From Hyphobacterium sp. CCMP332 (GTDB lineage Bacteria; Bacteroidota; Bacteroidia; Cytophagales; CCMP332), in NCBI GenBank assembly GCA_014323545.1, contig CP058647.1, forward strand, positions 2,768,001 to 2,832,000: a stretch of 64,000 nt of DNA. The letters are read 5' to 3'. The notes below the pieces were generated by a model. That model made no database searches, was not told the origin of the DNA, and saw only the letters and a program-made list of their open reading frames with translations. Position 1 is the first letter of the stretch. Each line of letters begins with the position of its first letter. Both the position numbers and the translations under genes were made by a program. Shown in pieces: positions 33,438 through 41,269 of this stretch.

Positions 33438-33468
33438 TTGGAAAATGGCATCGATTTGACTATTTTTG
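33438..33468 (+). promoter_or_regulatory. Bacteroidota-type promoter of the E1 alpha/beta gene
   Basis: TTG (33438-33440), 20 nt, then TATTTTTG (33461-33468), a perfect TAnnTTTG. Transcription would start near 33475, leaving a leader of about 15 nt before the ATG at 33489. This position also rules out an earlier in-frame codon at 33420 as the start. Confidence 0.6.
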
Positions 33469-33488
33469 CAGTCCCAAAAATAATTTTC

Positions 33489-35894
33489 ATGCCAGCCATT
33501 AAAGAAAAGAAATCCCAAATAAAAACCGATAAAAAAGAGATAATAAAGGACTATAAACTCGCTTTGGAAAGCCGTGAAGCAAGTTTAATGGGCCGAAAGG
33601 AAGTTTTTATGGGGAAGGCCAAATTCGGGATTTTTGGCGATGGAAAAGAAATTCCACAATTGACCATGGCCAAAGTTTTTAGAAACGGGGATTTCAGATC
33701 TGGCTACTATCGCGATCAGACATTTATGATGGCGATCGATCAATTAACAGTAAAGGAATTTTTTGCGCAGTTATACGCACATACCGACCTTGATAAAGAA
33801 CCCGCGAGTGCCGGTAGAAGTATGAATGGGCATTTTGGAACGCGTTCTCTTGATAACAAAGGCCATTGGAAGGATTTAACAAAAATGAAAAATTCTTCGG
33901 CTGATATTTCACCCACGGCCTCACAAATGCCGCGATTGGTGGGTTTGGCTTATGCTTCCAAGCTTTACAGAGAAGTTAAAGCCCTTGCCGGTAAGAATAA
34001 ATTTTCGAATAAAGGTAATGAAATTGCTTTCGGCACCATAGGCAATGCTTCCACTTCGGAAGGTATGTTTTACGAATCAATTAACGCTGCAGGTGTCTTA
34101 CAAATTCCCGCCATCGTATCAATTTGGGATGATGATTATGGAATTTCTGTTCCTAAAGAATACCATACCAGCGGTGGAAGTATTAGTGAAGCTTTAAAAG
34201 GTTTCCAAAGGACAAAAGACAAAAAGGGATTTGAAATCATAGCTGTTAATGGCTGGGATTATTCCGCTTGTATTGCTGCTTTTGAAAAAGCAGAAAAATT
34301 TGCTCGTGAAGAGCATGTGCCCGTAATTATTCATTTCAAAGAGCTTACTCAGCCACAGGGCCATTCAACATCGGGATCCCACGAAAGATACAAGTCCAAA
34401 GAACGACTCGAATGGGAAAAAGAATACGACTGCATAAATCAGATGCGCTTATGGATGCTTGATCAGGGTATTGCTGATGCAAAAACTTTGGACAAGATTG
34501 AGGAAGATGCCAGGAAATCAGTAAAATCTGCCAAAGAAGAGGCCTGGAAGGAATTTACCGCCTCCATGAAATCAGATAGAGACACTGCTATTCAAATAAT
34601 GAATGAATTGGCAAGCGAAGCCGGAAATAAGGAAATAGCAGAAATAGCAAATGCACTTTCAAAGACCTTAAATCCATTAAAACTCGATACGCTCAAATCA
34701 GTTAAAAAAGCCCTCAGACTGGTGCGTGGCACCACTTTTGGCAAAAAGGAAGAATTGCTTTCATGGCTGGAAAACACAAATAAAAAACACTATGAGGAGT
34801 ACAGCTCACAGCTTTTTAGTGTATCGGATCAAAATGCATTAAGCATTGAACAGGTAGAACCTGAATATTCAGCCGAAGAAAAACTGGTCGACGGAAGGGA
34901 AGTTGTTCAGGCCAATTTTGACAAAATTTTTACTAACTATCCGGAAGTTTTTGCCATAGGAGAGGACCTGGGAAAAATTGGTGATGTGAATCAGGGCTTT
35001 GCCGGATTGCAGGACAAATACGGCGTAGAAAGAATAACAGATACCGGTATTCGAGAATGTACCATACTGGGCCAGGGAATAGGGGCTGCCCTGAGGGGTT
35101 TACGGCCAATTGTAGAGATTCAATACCTGGACTATATTTATTATGCCGTACAAATCATGGCTGATGATTTGGCTAATGTTCAATACAGAACCAAAGGAGG
35201 ACAAAAAGCGCCGGTAATAATTCGCACAAGAGGCCACAGGTTAGAAGGTATCTGGCATTCAGGCTCGCCGATTGGAATGCTATTGGGTAGTCTTCGTGGT
35301 ATCCATGTTTTAGTGCCTAGAGATATGACACGGGCGGCGGGATTTTACAATACAATGTTAAAGTCTGATGAACCGGCTTTAATCATAGAATGCCTGAATG
35401 GTTATCGCTTAAAAGAAAAATTACCAACAAACATTGGTGAATTCACTACTCCCCTTGGAATTCCCGAAACAATCAGGGAAGGCAATGATATTACAATTGT
35501 CACCTATGGTTCTATGTGTAGAGTAATAATGGAAGCAGCTGAAGAATTGCAAAAAGTTGGAATATCTGTAGAAGTCATTGATGTCCAGTCGCTCTTGCCC
35601 TTCGATATCAATCATAAGATTGTCGAATCAATTCAAAAAACAAACAGGGTAATTTTCGCAGATGAAGATGTTCCCGGAGGGGCCAGCGCATATATGATGC
35701 AAAAAGTTATAGAAGAGCAAAATGCATATAGATGGTTGGATTCTCAGCCAAGAACGCTTAGCGCGCATCCACACAGACCTGCTTATGGTTCAGATGGTGA
35801 TTATTTCTCCAAACCCAATCCTGAGGATGTTTTTGATCTGGCCTATGAAATTTTAGCTGAAGCAGAACCGGATAGGTTTCCCGACATTTACTAA
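33489..35894 (+). CDS. 2-oxoacid dehydrogenase E1 component, fused alpha and beta subunits
   Basis: About 801 residues from the ATG at 33489. The first half is an E1 alpha domain with the thiamine diphosphate motif GTIGNASTSEGMFYESINAA and IWDDDYGISVP. A linker (about 380-460) leads to the E1 beta domain (GREVVQANFDKIF, then AIGEDLGKIGDVNQGF, and RGHRLEGIWHSGSPIGML). Fused chains like this are known in Bacteroidota, usually annotated as branched-chain 2-oxoacid or pyruvate dehydrogenase E1. The enzyme decarboxylates a 2-oxoacid and acylates the lipoyl group of E2; E2 and E3 genes are not in the window, so the precise substrate stays open. Confidence 0.9.
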   Translation: MPAIKEKKSQIKTDKKEIIKDYKLALESREASLMGRKEVFMGKAKFGIFGDGKEIPQLTMAKVFRNGDFRSGYYRDQTFMMAIDQLTVKEFFAQLYAHTDLDKEPASAGRSMNGHFGTRSLDNKGHWKDLTKMKNSSADISPTASQMPRLVGLAYASKLYREVKALAGKNKFSNKGNEIAFGTIGNASTSEGMFYESINAAGVLQIPAIVSIWDDDYGISVPKEYHTSGGSISEALKGFQRTKDKKGFEIIAVNGWDYSACIAAFEKAEKFAREEHVPVIIHFKELTQPQGHSTSGSHERYKSKERLEWEKEYDCINQMRLWMLDQGIADAKTLDKIEEDARKSVKSAKEEAWKEFTASMKSDRDTAIQIMNELASEAGNKEIAEIANALSKTLNPLKLDTLKSVKKALRLVRGTTFGKKEELLSWLENTNKKHYEEYSSQLFSVSDQNALSIEQVEPEYSAEEKLVDGREVVQANFDKIFTNYPEVFAIGEDLGKIGDVNQGFAGLQDKYGVERITDTGIRECTILGQGIGAALRGLRPIVEIQYLDYIYYAVQIMADDLANVQYRTKGGQKAPVIIRTRGHRLEGIWHSGSPIGMLLGSLRGIHVLVPRDMTRAAGFYNTMLKSDEPALIIECLNGYRLKEKLPTNIGEFTTPLGIPETIREGNDITIVTYGSMCRVIMEAAEELQKVGISVEVIDVQSLLPFDINHKIVESIQKTNRVIFADEDVPGGASAYMMQKVIEEQNAYRWLDSQPRTLSAHPHRPAYGSDGDYFSKPNPEDVFDLAYEILAEAEPDRFPDIY

Positions 35895-35981
35895 AGAACA
35901 TTAAAAACCCAGGGTCGTTGACAATTCAACAATTCATTTCTCACCTCTCGTCCCTCAGTCTTCGCTATCATATCCTCTTCT

Positions 35982-36644
35982 TTAAGGAGATTTAACCACA
36001 GGATCTGTCCTTACTGTATTACTTCGATTTAAGGCTCTGTCGTAAATAAAAAATTCGAGCACAATTGTATCTGTACTTAGTACCGGCGTAAAGCTTAAAT
36101 CTATTTCAAATCTCACCGTTCCATCGACCGGTTCATCAATAATTGTTTCTGAAATTCTTGGAAAACGAATAGGGGGGTGGTAAATGGTATCATTGATATC
36201 GCAATTTTCTGAAATGCCGTAAAAGCGATTGATATATTCTTCCCCATTTTTTACAAGCAATGACAATTCAACATTTCTTCCGGTAGGATTGTCATAGGTT
36301 TTTACAATTGTATCCGTTAATGCTTGGTCGGAATTTAGTACCGGAACTGTTAACGTGTCTTTATAATTGCATGGATCGGTAAAAGGAGCAGTGACATAAA
36401 AACTTGCATTAAATGGAGGTGAAGCATCTTCGTCATTAGCATTCAGACCCAGATCGGCATTTCCATCTTCAAAATAAAAAGTGATTGCAAAACGGGAACC
36501 TTCGATTCTATCAATGTCCTGAAAAATAATGTATGGAACATTACTGTATTCCGGTGGGGTACGACAGGAATTCAGGATAATCAGGATTAAAGAAATTATC
36601 CAGATAAAGCTTCTATTCGATATTTTTGAATTAAAGAATTGCAT
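35982..36644 (-). CDS. Putative lipoprotein of unknown function
   Basis: About 220 residues from the ATG at 36644 (an in-frame ATG eight codons upstream lies inside the start of the divergent gene). A hydrophobic stretch ends in LIILNSC, a lipobox with Cys27, so the mature protein is probably lipid-anchored. The body is a set of beta strands (FAITFYFEDGNADLGLNAND, VRFEIDLSFTPVLSTDTIV) in an Ig-like pattern. Similar small lipoproteins are frequent in Bacteroidota gliding and surface loci, but no name can be given. Confidence 0.7.
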   Translation of the reverse strand: MQFFNSKISNRSFIWIISLILIILNSCRTPPEYSNVPYIIFQDIDRIEGSRFAITFYFEDGNADLGLNANDEDASPPFNASFYVTAPFTDPCNYKDTLTVPVLNSDQALTDTIVKTYDNPTGRNVELSLLVKNGEEYINRFYGISENCDINDTIYHPPIRFPRISETIIDEPVDGTVRFEIDLSFTPVLSTDTIVLEFFIYDRALNRSNTVRTDPVVKSP

Positions 36645-36658
36645 ATTTAATATTGCAA

Positions 36659-37651
36659 ATGACGGCAAAAATTCAAGAATTAAAGGATTCCGTATTAAAA
36701 ATGTCAGATCGAGATTTTAACGACCTGGCTCTTAAAATATTTGACCTCCAGTACGAATTAAACCCAGTTTACAGGGAATTCGTTTCAAATCTGAACTTAA
36801 ACCCCAATCGTATTAACCATTGGAAAAACATCCCCTGTTTGCCCATTTCCTTTTTCAAAACGCATAAAATACTTCTCCATAAACTAAAACCGGTCCAGAA
36901 ATTTCTGAGTTCAGGTACGACGGGGCAGGAGAGAAGCACAAAGTATCTCACTGAAACTGATATTTATAAAAAGCTCTCTAAACAGATTTTCGAAAAGGAA
37001 TTCGGTTCTCTAGAACAGTATTACATTTTTGCTCTTTTACCTTCTTACCTGGACAATAGTGAATCTTCGCTCATTTATATGGTCAATTATTTTATAAAAT
37101 CGTCTGGATCGAATGGAGGAGGATTTTACAACCGTGATTTTGAAAACCTAATTACCGATCTGGAGGAAGCCAGAAATACTGGAAGAAACATTATTCTCTG
37201 GGGTGTGAGTTTTGCACTTCTTGATCTGGCTGAAAAATACAGTCCTGATTTAAGTGATATAATGGTATTTGAAACCGGCGGTATGAAGGGAAGGAAGAAA
37301 GAAATTACTAGGGAAGAACTGCATCAGATAATCCGCGAAAAGACAGGGGCAAAGGAGATTTTTAGTGAATATGGAATGACGGAATTGATGTCGCAAGCTT
37401 ATTCTTTCGGAATTACTAAATACCGAATGCCTAATACCTTGCGCATACAGGCGATGGAATTAAATGATCCAATGAGTTCTGAGAGAAATGGAAGAATAGG
37501 ATCGCTGAATATTATTGACCTTGGAAACATAGAAACATGCTCCTTTATTGCCACGGAAGACCTGGGAAGAGTTTATGAAGATGGAACTTTCGAAGTTCTG
37601 GGAAGAAAGGACAGTTCTGAAATTCGGGGTTGCAACCTTATGAGCGCTTAA
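36659..37651 (+). CDS. LuxE-like acyl-protein synthetase / acyl transferase
   Basis: About 330 residues from the ATG at 36659. The order of conserved blocks fits the LuxE family of ANL-type adenylating enzymes: NPVYREFVSNLNL, IPCLPISFFKTHKIL, the P-loop-like FLSSGTTGQERSTKYL (near 84) and FSEYGMTELMSQAYS (near 236). LuxE activates fatty acids as acyl-AMP and passes them to a protein. LuxC and LuxD are absent, so bioluminescence is not implied; relatives in Bacteroidota often sit with lipid or polysaccharide genes. A later Met at 36701 is another possible start. Confidence 0.82.
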   Translation: MTAKIQELKDSVLKMSDRDFNDLALKIFDLQYELNPVYREFVSNLNLNPNRINHWKNIPCLPISFFKTHKILLHKLKPVQKFLSSGTTGQERSTKYLTETDIYKKLSKQIFEKEFGSLEQYYIFALLPSYLDNSESSLIYMVNYFIKSSGSNGGGFYNRDFENLITDLEEARNTGRNIILWGVSFALLDLAEKYSPDLSDIMVFETGGMKGRKKEITREELHQIIREKTGAKEIFSEYGMTELMSQAYSFGITKYRMPNTLRIQAMELNDPMSSERNGRIGSLNIIDLGNIETCSFIATEDLGRVYEDGTFEVLGRKDSSEIRGCNLMSA

Positions 37652-37757
37652 AATAATTATCAATTATTTTAATCAACGAAGTTTTAACGTAGTTGATCAA
37701 TGGTTAAATACGAATTTTAAAATTTGTAGGTACAGATAATTGCCAATTTCTAATTTC

Positions 37758-38909
37758 TCAAAGGTACTTTTTCACATCTGCTTCCGAAATCACATCATTT
37801 CCCATAATAACCAGTCTCTCCACTACATTTCTCAATTCCCTAATATTTCCGGTCCAATCGTGATTAGATAAAGCGGCAAGTGCTTTTTTATCGATGTCTT
37901 TTGCCTTGGTACCGTAGTCTTCTGCGATGTCTTTTAAAAATTTATCAACCAAAAGAGGAATGTCTTCCTTTCTGTTGTTTAAAGGAGGAACCTTAATTAG
38001 AATGACACTCAATCTGTGATAGAGATCCTCACGGAAGTTTTTATTTTCAATTTCTTCCTGAAGATTCTTATTGGTGGCTGCCAGCACGCGCACATTGGTA
38101 TTAATATCTTTGTCACCACCCACTCTGGTGATTTTGTTTTCCTGAAGTGCCCTCAACACCTTGGCCTGTGCACTTAGGCTCATATCACCAATCTCATCGA
38201 GAAATAAGGTGCCGCCTTCGGCCTGTTCAAACTTACCGATTCGCTGCTTCACCGCAGAGGTGAATGAGCCTTTCTCGTGCCCAAACAACTCACTCTCAAT
38301 CAACTCCGATGGAATCGCTGCGCAATTGACTTCTACGAAAGGACCTTTGGCACGAGAGCTGGCATCGTGCAATTCCCTTGCCACCAGCTCTTTACCTGAA
38401 CCATTGGCCCCGGTAATTAGCACCCTGGCATCGGTAGGTGCTACCTTGGAGATCATTTCCTTTACCTCCACTATCGCCGATGATTCCCCGATAATCTGAT
38501 GATTTTTAATGACTTTTTTTCGAAGGGTTTTGGTTTCTTCAACAAGCTGGCCTTTCTCGAGGGCATTTTTTATTGATATCAGCAGTCGGTTCAGGTCGGG
38601 TGGCTTAACAATGAAATCGAAAGCCCCTTTTTTGGTGGCTTCAACGGCTGTTTCAATCGTACCATGTGCCGAAACCATTATAAACTGGGCTTTTACCTCT
38701 GTTTCCTTTGCTTTTGAAAGTACTTCCAGCCCATCCATTTTTGGCATTTTTATATCACAGAGTACTATATCGAAATTTTCGGTGATCAGCTTTTTAAGAC
38801 CTTCTTCTCCCGAGGCTGCTTCATCCACTTCGTATTTTTCTGTTTCTAGTATTTCTTTCATGGCTTCCCGAATGGAAGCTTCGTCATCGATAATGAGAAT
38901 TTTTGGCAT
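37758..38909 (-). CDS. NtrC-family sigma54 response regulator without a DNA-binding domain
   Basis: 383 residues. Receiver domain (1-120) with phosphoacceptor Asp52 (IVLCDIKMPKMDGLEVL). AAA+ domain (about 145-380) with Walker A GANGSGKE, the sigma54 contact loop GSFTSA at 214-219 (consensus GAFTGA), Walker B GGTLFLDEIGDMS and R-finger region LYHRLSVI. The protein ends at EADVKKYL right after the AAA+ lid, with no Fis-type helix-turn-helix; no frame downstream could supply one. It may act from solution on RpoN, or dimerise with another regulator. No kinase gene is adjacent. Confidence 0.9.
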   Translation of the reverse strand: MPKILIIDDEASIREAMKEILETEKYEVDEAASGEEGLKKLITENFDIVLCDIKMPKMDGLEVLSKAKETEVKAQFIMVSAHGTIETAVEATKKGAFDFIVKPPDLNRLLISIKNALEKGQLVEETKTLRKKVIKNHQIIGESSAIVEVKEMISKVAPTDARVLITGANGSGKELVARELHDASSRAKGPFVEVNCAAIPSELIESELFGHEKGSFTSAVKQRIGKFEQAEGGTLFLDEIGDMSLSAQAKVLRALQENKITRVGGDKDINTNVRVLAATNKNLQEEIENKNFREDLYHRLSVILIKVPPLNNRKEDIPLLVDKFLKDIAEDYGTKAKDIDKKALAALSNHDWTGNIRELRNVVERLVIMGNDVISEADVKKYL

Positions 38910-38929
38910 ATATCTTTTTAAATAAATAT

Positions 38930-39395
38930 GAAATACCGCCCTGTAAGCCGGATTCTGTCACCCAAAGATTGCCAGAGGCTCTGCTTTGGGGTCTTATCAT
39001 TTATCTAGCCCTGATGTCGCCATCAGGATCCAGCGATCCACCCATTGCACATTTTGAGCGGGCAACTCATGCGCAATATACTTGATCTTGCAACCCACAA
39101 GGTTTACCATGCCACCAATGTCACCATTGGCGCGGTGGGCTCTTACATTGTCTGCCGAAGCAAATTATCCCACCTCCTTGCGGAGGCGGGCCCACCTTTT
39201 CACCGTAGCCGAAAAGCGCGCCAAAGGCTCAGCTTTAGGGCTGTTTGTTTTCTGTTGCACTTTCTGTTACTTACCCGTTTTACAACGGGATCAGTACCTT
39301 CCTGTTAGGAAGTGTGGTGCCCTCTGTTGTCCGGACTTTCCTCCTGAAAGCAGACGCAAGCGCAAACTTCCCGGCGATAAGACAGACGGTATTTC
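38930..39395 (-). ncRNA. rnpB: RNase P RNA (class A)
   Basis: On the minus strand, a perfect 9-bp P1 helix pairs the ends (gaaataccg at the 5' end, 39387-39395, with cggtatttc at the 3' end, 38930-38938). The universal P4/CR I block gaggaaagtccggac reads at 39343-39329, and the 3' CR V block gacagaatccggctta near 38966-38945. The length of about 466 nt is normal for Bacteroidota. It is the catalytic RNA that removes tRNA 5' leaders. The promoter at 39402-39434 predicts a start within a base or two of 39395. Several open frames inside it are chance. Confidence 0.95.
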
Positions 39396-39401
39396 AAGAC
39401 A

Positions 39402-39434
39402 CAAAAATAGGACTATTTATTTTATCCGGACCAA
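39402..39434 (-). promoter_or_regulatory. Promoter of rnpB
   Basis: Minus strand TTG (39432-39434), 22 nt, then TATTTTTG (39402-39409), a perfect -7 box. The -33 element lies inside the last codons of the Smr-domain gene. The predicted transcription start coincides with the RNase P P1 helix end. Confidence 0.7.
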
Positions 39435-40388
39435 TGTGGCACCATATCCGAATTTCTCTTTTTGAGCATCTTTAAATGATTTGATGTTTTGGTGTTTGCT
39501 TAAAATTCGATGCATTTCCATTCTAAGTTTTCCATTGCCAACACCATGAATGAAAGTGATTTCATTCATTCCCGAATAAATCGCATTGTCAAGCATTTTT
39601 TCAAAATGATCCAACTGAAATTTCAATATTTCAGAATTTTCCATTTTAGGAGCATTGGGCCATAAAGCTTCAAAATGAAGGTCAATTTCAGCATCAGGTC
39701 TATGAATTTCTTCACCTGAAACATCGGTTTTGCCAATATTTTCGGCTAAATGCTCTTTGAGCATATCGGTATCAATATCAGAACTGTCTTGATCTATTTG
39801 GAAATAATATCCACTGGTTTTTAAAAGTGGTATTTCCACTGCTTCCCGGAAAAAACGTTTTGACCTGAACTTATAAGTCTTTAAGAAAGGCGGAATGATA
39901 TTATGCTCTCCCTTTCTGCTAAACAAAATTGCAAATTCGAATTCCGGCCACTTTTCAATTTCATCTAATTTTAAGACCTGAATTTCAGCGTAGGATTTAC
40001 TATACAAATGCCCCGATTCAATGCCTCGTCTTTTACTTTCCATATTTTCTGAAACACTAAAAGGACAATTAAAATCTGTGTTATTGATCAGGTAGAGTTT
40101 TAATTCATTTTTGTCTATAAGTTCAAATGCGAGAAAAAGCCCTGTGGCTGCTACGGCTTTTGTTTCAGTAGCTTTTTTATCCTTGATTTTTGTATAGGGG
40201 CTTTCATACCTTTTGTCGGTTTCAAAGTACTCTGCCTCCTCTCGGTTTACAATAGCAAGCTCCTGTCGCAATACGGGATAGGTAAAACCTTCGTCAATTC
40301 GAATTTCTACCAGCTTATCATCGATAATTTTTGTTACTACTCCTTCTTGTTTGTCGCGTATCATGCGAACCCTGTCTCCAATATTCAT
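39417..40388 (-). CDS. DUF2027 and Smr domain protein
   Basis: 323 residues. The N-terminal region (1-60, NIGDRVRMIRDKQEGVVTKI) is an SH3/Tudor-like fold, followed by DUF2027 beta structure. The C-terminal 85 residues (from EIDLHFEALWPN, through FIHGVGNGKLRMEMHRIL, to GYGATLVRIK) form an Smr domain, the endonuclease-like domain of MutS2 and SmrA. MutS core domains are missing. Likely a nucleic-acid-binding or -cutting protein acting on ribosomes or recombination intermediates (inference from the domain). Its 3' end contains the rnpB -33 element. Confidence 0.85.
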   Translation of the reverse strand: MNIGDRVRMIRDKQEGVVTKIIDDKLVEIRIDEGFTYPVLRQELAIVNREEAEYFETDKRYESPYTKIKDKKATETKAVAATGLFLAFELIDKNELKLYLINNTDFNCPFSVSENMESKRRGIESGHLYSKSYAEIQVLKLDEIEKWPEFEFAILFSRKGEHNIIPPFLKTYKFRSKRFFREAVEIPLLKTSGYYFQIDQDSSDIDTDMLKEHLAENIGKTDVSGEEIHRPDAEIDLHFEALWPNAPKMENSEILKFQLDHFEKMLDNAIYSGMNEITFIHGVGNGKLRMEMHRILSKHQNIKSFKDAQKEKFGYGATLVRIK

Positions 40389-40390
40389 AG

Positions 40391-41269
40391 CTAAAAATAT
40401 AGTGGTCTGAAAAGTACTTTATCTCTTTGAATAACTAAAGTTGGCCCCGGTAACTTGATGCCATCCAAAATGTAAATAACTGTATTGAGCCATTTATTTT
40501 GGCCTTTTAAATGACTCAAATCAGGATCCAGACCCAAATAAAATTGTCGGTAGGGGTGGTAGCCCAAAATTCGATTGGGGCCATCTCTTGCGATCAACAT
40601 ATCCTCGGCTCCATAGCCTAGCGCTATGTTAACCCATTTGACAAACCTGTTTTCTGATTTGACAAAGGCATTTATATCAACAGATAGCCAATAACTTTGC
40701 CCATTATAATCCTTAAAAATTTCTTCATAAAAATTACTTCCCAACAATTGCGGATTGTCTTTGGAATAAGAAGTTCTGTGAAATGAAAATTTAGGTTTAA
40801 TCCGGATTTCATCCCAGAGGTAAAGTTGTGTCATTAATATTCCTGACCCGGCAGCATTGGCAATCAGATCGCCGTAGGAAGCGCCGTAATCCTGTGCGAA
40901 ACCATCCAGAATTTCTACTGGTGTAAGCATTAAAAAACCGGTTAATCCTCCCCAAAAAACAGCTTTTTTTCTTGGGACGCCTGCATTTTTTAATAAATCA
41001 TATGATATTCTTCCCAATTGGTAGGAGGAATAAGCATGCCCTATTTTATCAACCTGTTTCCATTGACTATTATCATTAAAAAAATGAAAACTTCTTTGTT
41101 CGGAATCCGAATACCAAAGTGCCTGCAAACCAATTAATGTTCCGGAATATACCGCGGCTGTCCCTATAAGATAGGTATTGAATTTTCTCGAGTTAAATTC
41201 GGTGCTGTCCTGGGCATGGGCGCTTAGCAAAAACCCAAAGGCAATAATAAAAAGAAAGGGCCTTATCAT
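40391..41269 (-). CDS. DUF2279 family protein
   Basis: 292 residues with a signal peptide or N-terminal membrane segment (PFLFIIAFGFLLSAHAQ). Conserved blocks KIGHAYSSYQLGRISYDLLK and FAQDYGASYGDLIANAAGSG match DUF2279 (YfiM-like) proteins of the cell envelope. Two or three more hydrophobic stretches suggest membrane association. Function unknown. It lies between the tamB gene upstream, whose end it overlaps by 4 nt, and the Smr gene 2 nt downstream, so the three are an operon. Confidence 0.8.
   Translation of the reverse strand: MIRPFLFIIAFGFLLSAHAQDSTEFNSRKFNTYLIGTAAVYSGTLIGLQALWYSDSEQRSFHFFNDNSQWKQVDKIGHAYSSYQLGRISYDLLKNAGVPRKKAVFWGGLTGFLMLTPVEILDGFAQDYGASYGDLIANAAGSGILMTQLYLWDEIRIKPKFSFHRTSYSKDNPQLLGSNFYEEIFKDYNGQSYWLSVDINAFVKSENRFVKWVNIALGYGAEDMLIARDGPNRILGYHPYRQFYLGLDPDLSHLKGQNKWLNTVIYILDGIKLPGPTLVIQRDKVLFRPLYF

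Noticed and set aside
36659-37651. Bioluminescence locus based on the LuxE-like protein
   Set aside because: No luxA, luxB, luxC or luxD homologues; stand-alone LuxE-like proteins are common in Bacteroidota.
37648-37672. 11-bp AT-only inverted repeat as a terminator of the LuxE-like gene
   Set aside because: It overlaps the stop codon, has no G-C pairs and no T-run; too weak to call.
38903-39465. Four overlapping plus-strand frames of 60 to 127 codons
   Set aside because: They lie over the RNase P RNA gene, whose conserved core and P1 helix explain the sequence; the translations show no protein features.
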